Assembly: GCA_000750105.3 (NCBI GenBank)
Contig: JPHH03000119.1
Location: forward strand, 1 to 29,158
Source: Tolypocladium sp. Sup5 PDA-1
Lineage: Eukaryota > Ascomycota > Sordariomycetes > Hypocreales > Ophiocordycipitaceae
Length of the DNA stretch: 29,158 bases
Direction: 5' to 3'
Shown piece after piece: positions 20,758-29,158 of this stretch. The number at the start of each line of letters is the position of its first letter. Position 1 is the first letter of the stretch. Position numbers and translations under genes: made by a program. The notes under the pieces are model-generated. The model made no database searches and was not told the DNA's origin. It worked only from the letters and a program-made list of their open reading frames with translations.

Positions 20758-21381
20758 CGCCGCCACTACTCTTCGCATGCATCTAGAAGCAGCTTACTAC
20801 TATCGCTATAGTCTTGGGCTTCGTAGGCGCTATCGTTAAAACCCTCAATGGCCCGTCGGTAGTACTCGGGAGGATGGACGTTGCCGCCGAAGAGTTAGAT
20901 CTGATCGTCGACATCGATATCGAGACCTCGATCCTCGTTATCGTAGCTCAGGTCTTCGATATCTGTTGCTTCCGTCTCGGGGCTCGAGTCGTCGGCCTCA
21001 TTCTTGTCGAAGTAGTTGTCTTCCCTATACTCGTCGTCTAGAGAGTAGGATACATCCGAATCGTTTGCATAGTCGAAACGGTACTTGCGACCTGCTATAA
21101 TTAAGGACTTCAGGAGCTAGTTAGTTAGGTGCTCTACGTAAGAAAGGGAGAGAAGGTCGAATCTCGTATGTAGAGAAGACGAGCCGGGAAGGAGACTTGC
21201 TAGCAGGGCGCAGGGCGGAGCGAGCGCTCCTTAAGTACGACGACCTAGGCAATGCCGCCATTTTTAGTGGTTTGTGGCTCCTGCGTTATGGGGGTGTCCG
21301 AAAGAGGATCCGAGAAGTAGACGACGGGCTATAGTCTCGTGGGTTGGCTAGGTTAATGGAGTCGCCTAGCGGTCCCTCTTG

Positions 21382-21386
21382 ATTGG
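21382..21386 (-). promoter_or_regulatory. CCAAT box upstream of the DUF3435 gene
   Basis: The minus strand reads ACAACCAATCAAG about 120 bp upstream of the candidate ATG at 21,261. CCAAT boxes at this distance are common in fungal promoters. Functional use is inferred only. Confidence 0.35.
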
Positions 21387-21494
21387 TTGTGAAAAGAGTA
21401 ACTTGAGAGGTACGTGTCGGTGCCTGGCGGGGTGGACCCGTTAGCGGGACAGAGAGCCAGGTCTTAAAGCGGCGCTAGATCCCTAGTAAATAAC

Positions 21495-21532
21495 CTACTA
21501 TAACCGGTAGCAGAGACTACTATAACCGGTAG
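21495..21532. repeat. Two direct copies of CTACTATAACCGGTAG, 22-bp period
   Basis: Exact 16-bp copies at 21,495-21,510 and 21,517-21,532, each with short inverted ends (CTAC...GTAG). They lie about 235-270 bp upstream of the recombinase start and just before copy B begins. This position would suit subterminal recombinase-binding repeats of a mobile element. I see no further copy in the window. Confidence 0.75.
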
Positions 21533-21555
21533 TAAAGTCGCCGCTACATTGTTTA

Positions 21556-22480
21556 AGGTAGTATATTATTTAATTTATATAGTTATAGGTAGCTAATTCC
21601 TTATTAATAGTATTAAGGTATTTCTTACCTCCTAGTACTAGCTTCTAACTAAGCCTTTTTAATTATTTATATTTATAAGTAAAGTATCTAAACTTCTTAT
21701 AATTATAGTACTTCTTATCTTCCTTAGGCTAGTCCTTCTATATTATATCTAGATCTATTTATCTAGGGTTTTAAGTATAGGCCTATATAATATTCTCTAT
21801 ATACTTCTTTCGCTAATTCGCGTAAGGGTTATTATAAGGAGAGTTTTAGTAACCTCTTCCTTATTTCTTTTCTTAGTATCGCGTATATTATCTATTATTA
21901 ATTTATATTACTATAGTAATATAGTCTACGAGGTCTTTAAGTTAATCCTCTTTATAGAGTTTATCTTTAACTTTATCTTTAAGGCTATTATAGAATCGTG
22001 CTATAAGGGGTTTATTATCCTATTTAAGTTATAAAGTAACTTATCTAAACTTAGCGGCGTACTCTAATATTAATATTTTCTATTAGAGCCCTTAAAGTTT
22101 CTACTCTACTTCTCTTCCTTTATTAATTTTACCGAAAACCTATTTAATTATTATTTCGAATCCTATAAAGTTTACGAATATAGCCTTAGTTTCGGCGTCT
22201 TACTCGCTATCTTTATTATCGAGGTAATCTTATATAATAGGTCTAAACTATACGAGAGCTATTCTACTAAAGTAGCTATTTATATAAAGTACCTTAGCGG
22301 CGGGATCTAGGAGTTTATTAAGATAAAACTAATAATAGGCTTTAACTTATATAAGGAAGTCCTTAAAGGTATAATAGGAGCTATTATATAGTCTTAGCTA
22401 CTTAAGTTTAATTACTTCTCTAAGATCTTTAGTCTAACTTATTCTTTCTTTATTACTAAGCTCCTAGACCTTAAGTTATA
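21556..22480 (-). pseudogene. gag: gag fragment of Gypsy copy B
   Basis: Minus strand, aligned to the gag of copy A from near its N-terminus to just past the zinc knuckle. The knuckle now reads YYNYKKFRYFTYKYK, with all Cys and His positions changed. There are very many stops. The left end is the truncation point of the fragment. Confidence 0.75.
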
Positions 22481-22622
22481 GTATAATAAGTTCTTATATT
22501 AAGTCCTCTTTAGATATAGTAGGTCTAGTACTAGTTAATCCTTTATATTAAATAGGTATATTAACTATAATATAGTATTATTTAAAGTAATATAATAACC
22601 TCTTAAATAAGAGCTTTTAATA

Positions 22623-23071
22623 TATAATAGTTTAGGTTCTTAAGGGATAAACTAGAGGTTTATATTAGTAAGTAAGTTAGGGCATAGCTATTAAATAGTC
22701 TTATTACGATAATAATAGATTAGATATCCTAGATAATAGATTATAACTAAGAATATTATAGTAAGTAATAATAAGTATTAAAAGCTAGCGAGGTATCTAT
22801 ACTATAGTAAGGAAATTAAGGGGTCTTATATATTAGTAATAGATCGCTATTACTCTTAGGGATTACTATAATCCCTTAGATCGCTATAATCTATAGATTA
22901 TTAATAATCTATAAATCATTAATAATCTATCTTATAGATTATATAATCTATCTTATAAATCGCACTAATCTATTATTTATTAGCTTATTATTCTAACTAT
23001 TATTTTATATAGCCTATATTAGCGCTTATATAGCTAGCCTATCCTATAGCCTATTAGCCTAGGTTATAATA
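22623..23071 (-). repeat. LTR of Gypsy copy B
   Basis: About 449 bp, aligned to LTR A (3074-3506). The terminal TG...CA is mutated to TA...TA. A small insertion explains the greater length. Similarity ends at 23,071, which agrees with the outer LTR boundary. Confidence 0.75.
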
Positions 23072-24380
23072 TATAATAAGCCTAGGTTTAGTAACTAAAG
23101 GAAAGAGTAAAAGATATATATAAGAAGGGTTAGGTAAGTATATTCTATATAAGAGAGCTATTAATTATTAATTTCTTTTACTAGTTTATTAAGGTATTAA
23201 TATAGACCCCTAACTAGAAAAAAATAAAAAATATAAAAAAGTAAAGGAATATTAAGACGCCTAGCGAGTCTATAAGTATAAGAGAGACGTCTATATCCTT
23301 ATAAATAGATAGTCCCTTATATACGTATCGATATAAGTTATAATATTTATAAGCTTTTAAGATTTTAATAATAAAAAATCCTAGTTAATTCCTCTTATAT
23401 TTTTAAGATAGCTATAGTTACCTCTCCTTACCTCTTTACCTTTAACATATACGATATAAAGACTTATATATATAGGCGTTAATTTATAGACTATACGCTA
23501 CTATACTAATATTCTAACTTATATAGAGATAGTCGCTCTAACTTATATAAGGATAGTTACTCTAACTTATATAGTAACGGTTACTCTAACTTATATAGGG
23601 ATACCTATCTTACCTTACGCGTTAAATAATATACTAACTTATATAATAACTTATATTACTAACTAATAGCTAACTTCTTAAGTAAGGACTAACTCTATAA
23701 CTTATATAACGATTATTATACTTAGCCTTTAGTATATTCGTTTCCCCTTAATAAAACTAGTCTCTAGGGCGTAAATAACTTATCTTAATCGATAAGAGTA
23801 CCTTTTAGCTATTATAAGAACTTTATTAATAAAAGAGGAAAACGAAAACTCTATACTATAATAAGCCTATTATAGTAAAGGCCTAAAATTAAGGTATTAT
23901 AAAATAATATAATTATTATTTATGCGAAGATAATACTAGGAAATAATGCCCCGCTTAGCTACTAGGATACGAGGAAGAGCTTTAGGTATAAAGCGAATAT
24001 AAGGAGAAAGTAAGCTATTTTAGTAAAAAAGCCTTATAGTAAGTTACGAAGTTACTTACTAAGAAATCCTTTATACCTTAATAATAAAATCTATAAGAGA
24101 GCTAGACTATCTTACTTAATAAATATATCGCCTCTTTTAATTAAAAATAGATAGTTCCTTAATTATAATAAGTAAGATTTTCTCCTAGTCCTTATAAGCT
24201 AGGCCTTAGTTTAGTAGATATTATAGAGTATTATTCTCTTAATAAGGCTAGTAGCGACTTATACCTTATTCTATAAGATAATATAAGAACTAAGAGCTAT
24301 TAGAGTAAAGGATAAGAAATAAGGATAATATAAAAGTAACCGAGATAAAGAAGGAGTAGGGATAGAAAAAGAAGAAGACT
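23072..24380. other. 1.3 kb non-coding, extremely TA-rich
   Basis: Between LTR B and the first gag-like frame of element C. It probably includes the 5' LTR and leader of element C, but with both TG/CA ends erased I cannot place them. It holds a 24-bp tandem repeat at 23,512-23,607 and an A-rich patch at 23,217-23,250. Confidence 0.5.
23512..23607 (+). repeat. 24-bp tandem repeat, four copies
   Basis: Units start at 23,512, 23,536, 23,560 and 23,584, each beginning (C/T)TCTAACTTATATA followed by a variable part. The spacing is exactly 24 bp. It may lie in the LTR or leader of element C. Confidence 0.85.
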
Positions 24381-24479
24381 AAGGTATTAGCTTAACCTTA
24401 TCTTTTTAAGTTACCCTTTATATATTACCTTTAAAGAGACTAGAATAGATAATAGCGCTAGCAAGACCGAAGTTAATAG

Positions 24480-25640
24480 ACTTTACTAACCTTACTAATA
24501 GTAATATAATAGGACCCTTCGTAAGAATAGACCTAGAATACTTTAGAAAAGTTATTAGAGATACTATTACTATAGGGTAGATCTAACGCCCTATAGTTAG
24601 GACCTTTACTAGTAAGGATATTACTAAGTTCCTTTATAAGTTTAAGAGAGAGATATTAGCCTACTATATTAGGGATAACGAAAAGGTCGCCTAGCTTAAG
24701 GGCTATATCTCTCTAGAAGAAGTAGCTTATATAAAGGTCCTCGTTAACGGTCTTAGCTAGGAAGAAGCTAAAGATACCTTAGTAAAGGAATACTATGCCT
24801 AAGATATAGACTAACGCGAGACTACCTAGACTTAGCTTACCTACTATAATACTAAATATCCCGGAACCGCGGAAAAGGTAAAGGACTAGCTTAAGTAATA
24901 TACCTACCTCTAGTATAAGGTTAAGCTAGTTAACTAGAAGAAGAGCGATTTATAGTCTCGAGATATATACTATACTATGCTTAAGGAGCTTAATATCGCT
25001 ATTATAGAAAGTATAGTTATACCTTAGACTAGATAATTATAATAGGGTACGCTTAGCTTATAGATTATATTTAGAGCTACCTTAAGCCTTGCCTAGATAT
25101 AGAATATATAGATATAACCGCTCTCGTGCTTATAAACCTAGGAAGTATAATTTAAGAGGAATACTATAATACTTTTATACCCTTTAAATTAAAGATAACT
25201 TTTAGGCAAGGATATATAAAGCCTATAGTAGTAATCGGGATAAGACTATCGGATCTATAGACTTAGGTTAAAGACCTAACCTCCTAGCTTATAGATATAA
25301 AAATTAACCTTACTAAGGAGTTTATAAAAGCTATAGATAAGATAAGGAACTTACTTATATAAGATAATTATTAAGTAAAGGAGGATTACGCGAGTAATAG
25401 CGCCCGAGCCCTAAATAAAGGCTAGATTACTAATTCCTATATCTAATTCTAGGAATTATCTAATTATAACTAATAGGATAAGCCCTACGTTAACGTAGTC
25501 TTTAGTAATTACTAGAAGAGGGAATAGTATTATTAATACTATGCTAGCCCTAATAGCTACCTTCCTCTTACCTGCCCTAAATATAGGCACGATTCTAGTA
25601 TTAGGCTATATATTTTTAATATAGAGATAATAGTTATAAG
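24480..25640 (+). pseudogene. gag: gag of element C, RIP-inactivated
   Basis: The frame reads DITKFLYKFKREILAYYIRD (near 24,620-24,675), GYISLEEVAYIKVLVNGLS (near 24,700-24,755), EEAKDTLVKEYYA and YYTMLKELNIAIIES, typical of a fungal Gypsy capsid. The zinc knuckle at about 25,528-25,585 reads YYxYYASPNSYLPLTCPKY, with the first two Cys changed to Tyr and His lost. Stops are TAG/TAA throughout. Confidence 0.75.
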
Positions 25641-27180
25641 CATCGGCCGTATAGACGGGGTAAATATAATCGTTCTAGCACTAGTTTAGCGGTTTATCGC
25701 TTACGGTACTTATATTCGACGACTAGTAATTTACTAGATCGAGGCCTACCTAGAGTACTTTACCTCTCCCCTCGTCTTATAGGCTAAGTAACTACCCTTA
25801 AGTTAGTAGCTAGACTAGGAGCCGACCTTTAAAGAAAAAGAGATCCTCGATAAGTTTATAATAGGCTATTTAAGGGCTATATAGAGCCCTAAACTACTCG
25901 AAACCGCTAATATTACCTCTTAGCCTAAGCGGGATATAAGGGCGAGTAAGACCTCTATAATTATCTTTAGGAAGGACCTAGAATTAGTCTAAGATAAGGG
26001 GGAAGCTATCTATACCGCTACTATTAGCGTAGATACTATAGAGTATAATCGAAAGAGATAAAGATAGGAGGGCGAAGAAGCTCGTGAATAAATAGTACTA
26101 CCGGCCCGTATAGTCCTAATCCTAAACCCGCTATTTATCCCTAACTTAGAAATACTATAAGGGACCGAAAAGATAAATAGTGCCGATAGGATAGTAAAGG
26201 TACTTATATACTTTAAACCTTACTTTAACCTAGAGTTAAAGTATAAATACTTCCTCGAGAGTATTATATAAGAAGTTATATATAAGAAGGTCCCGATACC
26301 GCTTAACGACCTAGTTAAGTATATACTATAACTTAGATAGATAATCGGAGACTCTTATATTAATAGGGCTAAAGGGGTAGAAGAAGTTCGGCGAGAAACT
26401 AAGGAAAAGGGCAAGATAAAGCCTAGTAGGATTACTACTATAGCCTTTATCCCTTAAAACGCTAATTATATAGGGTCCTTACTAGATAAGTTAAGGGAGA
26501 GGCTTAATATCTTTATCTATAACGCTATAATAGCCTATATAGAGAGGTAACTATCTAATATTAACCTAAGCTCTATAAGAGATAAAGAAGAAACCTATTT
26601 TTATAAACCTACGGAGATAGTATATTTAATCTATAGTACTAAACTTTTAGGGATAGCTAAATATATCTATAAAAGCTAAGAGGCTATGGGGCCTAAGGTA
26701 AATATAGTCCTAGTACCTCTAGTAATTATAGTTATATTATAAGGATGCTTATTAAAGTATATATAAGACTTACTAAGGATATAAGTTAGGTTAGGATTAT
26801 CCTTAGCGCTACCGCTAAGCGCACTAGTTAACTCTAGCTCTAAGGGAAACTTAATTAGTAAGAGATATATAGAAGTATATAATCTTAAGATTACGCTAAT
26901 TACCGCGTCTATAAGGTTATACTCTAGCAACCCTATTAAGATATATAGAGAAGTAACGACGAACCTATATATAGGTAGCGCCTAGATGCCTATCCGCCTT
27001 TATATCTTACTTAATAGTATACTAATGCCTCTAATCTTAGGAATGCTATTTATTTACGTAACCTAACTAATATTTAATTACTTACCGAGGAACGGGGATA
27101 TATATATTCGTTATTAGATAGGGATAATCTAGATTATTACTCTAGCGGCAGGACCTATTAGGTAATAATATAATAATAAG
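25641..27180 (+). pseudogene. pol: Linker and aspartic protease of element C, RIP-inactivated
   Basis: After a long charged linker, the retropepsin appears at about 26,790-27,110: LSALVNSSSKGNLISKRYIE ... SARIRLYS-like ... NLYIGSA ... PIRLYILLNS ... PLILGMLFI. The catalytic triad D-S-G is now N-S-S (26,829-26,837), that is GAC to AAC and GGC to AGC, so the site is dead. The downstream LILGM and strand pattern are typical of the fold. Confidence 0.7.
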
Positions 27181-27819
27181 CTCTTATAAGAAAACCCTAG
27201 TAAAGCTAATATAATCGAATTCCTAAAAGAAGGAAGGAAGCTTATAGTAATAAAACCGCTAGTCTTAGATATAATTAATTAAGAGATCCTCGTAAGGGAT
27301 ATCCCGCTCGAAAGGGATAACTAGATTATACTATTAATTAGGTATAAAGCCGCGTAAGATATCTCGAGCTTATTAATTAAAAGCGCTATTTAGTAATATT
27401 AAGTAACCCTAAAAGAAAAGAGAGACGAGCTAATTAGTTTATAATAATTTATTAAGAGAGACTAGGTTAAAAAGACTATAATAAATAGTCCTATAGTTAA
27501 TACGCTCTTTAAAAGGAAGGGAGTTTAAGTTTATCCTAAAAATAATATCCCTTCTAATAGCTCTATTCCTAAGGGAGACCCCTATTAGAAGATAAAGAAG
27601 TAGGAATCTATAAAAGCCTGCCTTAATACTAAAGGACTATTTATAGAATACTTAGTTAGTAAATTCTTAGCTATAGAAAAGGGAATATAACTATATAGAG
27701 AGTAGATTATTAATATTATAGGCTAAGTTAATAGGTTCTTCTAACTAAAAGAGAAGGAAATCCTACTTAAACTCTTATTTAATTAAGAGGCTACCCTTGC
27801 CTAGGACTTCGTAAAATAT

Positions 27820-29158
27820 AGAAAGGTCGATTTAGCTATAGCCCCTCCGTAAGTTATTAAGACCGTAGACTATAAGGTATAGTAAGTAAGGAATATCCCT
27901 ATCCCTTAGGGCTTAGAGGCGAAAGTTATCGAGCTTCTAAAGTCTTATCTTAATAAAGGGATACTAAAAGAATCTTATAGCCCTTACTATAACCCTTACT
28001 TTCTAGTTATTAAAAAGGATAGAGGGCTTAGACTAATTAATTCTATAACCTAGTTAAATAGAGTTATAATTAAAGATACCTTTATCTTACTAAGTATAGA
28101 TAAATTTAATAATAACTTCTTAATATATAAGATCTTATCCTTACTAGATTTCTTCTCTAGATATAACTAGGTTCCCTTAGACTAGATAAGTTAGGACCTT
28201 ATAACCTTCTCTATACCCCTAGGTCTATTACGGATATATATACTCCCTTAAGGAGGAATGAATTTAATAGCCTAGTTTATAAGGGTTATAATTTATATCC
28301 TCTTTAACCTAATTCTATATATTTACCGAGCTTTTCTAGATAATATAGTAGTTCAGGGGCTTAACGAGATATACAATAATAAGGAAACCTTACTAAGGGT
28401 CTATAAATATATCTTAGAATACCTTACTAACCTTAATAAAGTTCTCTTAAATATTAAACTTACTAAGTATATAATTTCTACTATAAAATTATAGTTCTAT
28501 TAATAAGCTACTAAGATTATAGGGTATCTCTATAATATAAGCGGTAAGAGCCCTATAGAATCTAAGATTAAGAAGATCCTTAAGTAAATAAGCTATTAAG
28601 ATATTATAGAAGTAAGGTCTTTTCTTAGGATTATTAAATATTATCGAATTTAGATTAGATACTTTATATAATTAGCGAGGCCGCTTACCCTCTTACTTAA
28701 GAAGAGCGTAGACTAGGTCTAGGCTAAGGAATAATAAGTAGCAATAGATATATTAAAAAAGGCTATTAGCGAGCCCTTAATCCTAATCTACCTATACCTT
28801 AGGGAAGGATATAGGGAGGTAATTCTAATATACGATACTAGCCTAAAGGGATAGGGAGCTATGCTTATATAGGTTATCGAAGGGAAAAGGCATCCCGTTA
28901 GATTTAAAAGCGGCTATTAGTCTAAGTTAGAAAGTAGCTATAATATAACGAAGAGGGAATGCAAGGCTATCTTATACACCTTACGGAGGCTATAGAGCTA
29001 TTTATATAAAGTCTATTTTACCCTTAAAACTAATGCCTAGGTTCTTATAGATTAGTTAAAGGGAGCTATTAAAGATATATTAAGAGCCCTCGTTACTCGC
29101 TAGGTTAGCTATATCTTCCTTTTTAACTTTATAGTCTATTATATAGCTAGGACTAAGA
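27820..29158 (+). pseudogene. pol: Reverse transcriptase and RNase H of element C, RIP-inactivated
   Basis: RT segments in order: LNKGILKESYSPYYNPYFLV (27,950-28,010), IKKDRGLRLINSIT, VPLD near 28,172, FSIPLGLLRI, and the catalytic box RAFLDNIVVQGLNE, where the second Asp of LDD is Asn (28,339-28,344). Then come the thumb/connection (IIGYLYNISGKSPIESKI) and RNase H (LIYDTSLKG near 28,830, RHPVRFKSGY, SYNITKRECKAILYTLRRL, ALVTRxVSYIFLFNFIVYYI, ARTK at the edge). The RNase H style (TKRECKA..L) is typical of fungal Gypsy elements. Several TAG/TAA interrupt it. The integrase is not in the window. Confidence 0.85.

Larger units (their letters stand above)
18649..21261 (-). pseudogene. DUF3435 tyrosine-recombinase gene (Starship captain type), RIP-inactivated
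   Basis: The minus strand is recognisable along its length: acidic N-terminus (LDDEYREDNYFDKNEADD), HPPEYYRRAIEGF, VLYNFFD, KVGKDGRKKRGTKK, LRDLAKKHGLS, FLLLLAPAGARPISILRL, FTKTYLGIKDA, LLNPYIFLLGIIF, RELPLPLRDNLKDIYIFRRA, PYNLRYNAANEF, NPF-x-KHYLGREVYADT, and a C-terminal C2H2 segment (RPRRCFIY...YTSGDLSKHFRRKH), ending ...TMS at TAG 18,649. The recombinase residues Arg I (20,211-20,213), Arg II (19,679-19,681) and Tyr (19,525-19,527) survive. The His of LALDHAN has become Tyr. Four short introns join the frame. Known role of the family: DNA strand exchange for cut-and-paste movement of Starship elements. Internal stops are TAG/TAA at Gln/Trp. The exact start is uncertain: ATG 21,261 needs a frame change before about 21,150. 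Confidence 0.9.
21556..23071 (-). mobile_element. Gypsy fragment, copy B (LTR plus gag), heavily RIP-mutated
   Basis: Same family and orientation as copy A: it matches 1865-3506 collinearly, with LTR at the right and gag to the left, then stops abruptly near 21,556, so the rest of gag, pol and the second LTR are missing. It is far more mutated: nearly every CA/TG of copy A is TA here. The gag zinc knuckle (about 21,660-21,705) has lost even the last Cys that copy A keeps. The abrupt left end suggests truncation, or later insertion or recombination at the island edge. Confidence 0.85.
24381..29158 (+). mobile_element. Second Gypsy-type retrotransposon, element C (cut by right edge)
   Basis: The plus strand carries gag, a zinc knuckle, a retropepsin, reverse transcriptase and RNase H in the Gypsy order. 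Integrase and the 3' LTR would lie past 29,158. Its gag differs from that of copies A and B, so it is another family. Stops at Gln/Trp and active-site changes show strong RIP. It points right while copy A points left, so the island is flanked by outward-reading elements. The start is approximate. Confidence 0.85.

Noticed and set aside
1..29158. Reassigned TAG/TAA codons (read as Gln) instead of pseudogenes
   Set aside because: Stops come together with Cys/His to Tyr, Gly to Arg and Asp to Asn changes at conserved sites, with indels, and with CpA/TpG loss also in non-coding LTRs. RIP explains all of these.

Overview
The window looks like part of an AT-rich, transposon-filled compartment of a filamentous ascomycete (Pezizomycotina) genome that has been mutated by repeat-induced point mutation (RIP). 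The signature is direct. CpA and TpG dinucleotides are scarce and TpA is everywhere. Recognisable protein frames are broken mostly by TAG/TAA where Gln or Trp is expected, and Cys/His/Gly/Asp codons are changed to Tyr/Arg/Asn by C-to-T and G-to-A transitions. I found no intact protein-coding gene; everything recognised is a relic. I cannot name the species.

Layout. (1) 1-3506: a Ty3/Gypsy element on the minus strand (copy A), with its 5' LTR at 3074-3506, gag from 2930 leftwards, and the start of the protease at the left edge. (2) 3507-about 21,555: an 18 kb island of degraded genes. It holds several unrecognised frames, an F-box/ankyrin-repeat gene (minus), a WD40 fragment, an ATP-dependent DNA-ligase-like gene and an alpha/beta-hydrolase domain of the type found at the N-terminus of fungal NLR/STAND proteins (all minus), a small coiled-coil gene (plus), a C2H2 zinc-finger gene (minus), and a DUF3435 tyrosine-recombinase gene (minus, 21,261-18,649) with four recognisable introns. 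(3) About 21,556-23,071: a second, more heavily mutated piece of the same Gypsy family (copy B: LTR plus gag only). (4) 23,072-29,158: a non-coding stretch with a 24-bp tandem repeat, then a different Gypsy element on the plus strand (element C: gag, protease, reverse transcriptase, RNase H), cut by the right edge.

Most interesting interpretation: DUF3435 recombinases are the 'captains' of giant fungal Starship elements. They lie at one end and read inwards. Here the DUF3435 gene sits at the right end of the island, reads into it, and has only about 290 bp between its start and the copy B fragment. The other island genes (F-box/ankyrin, NLR-type parts, DNA ligase, C2H2) are multicopy accessory families, and the recognised ones carry the same mutation pattern. 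I infer that the island is the RIP-killed captain end of a Starship-like element. The boundaries and target-site duplication are not proven from this window.
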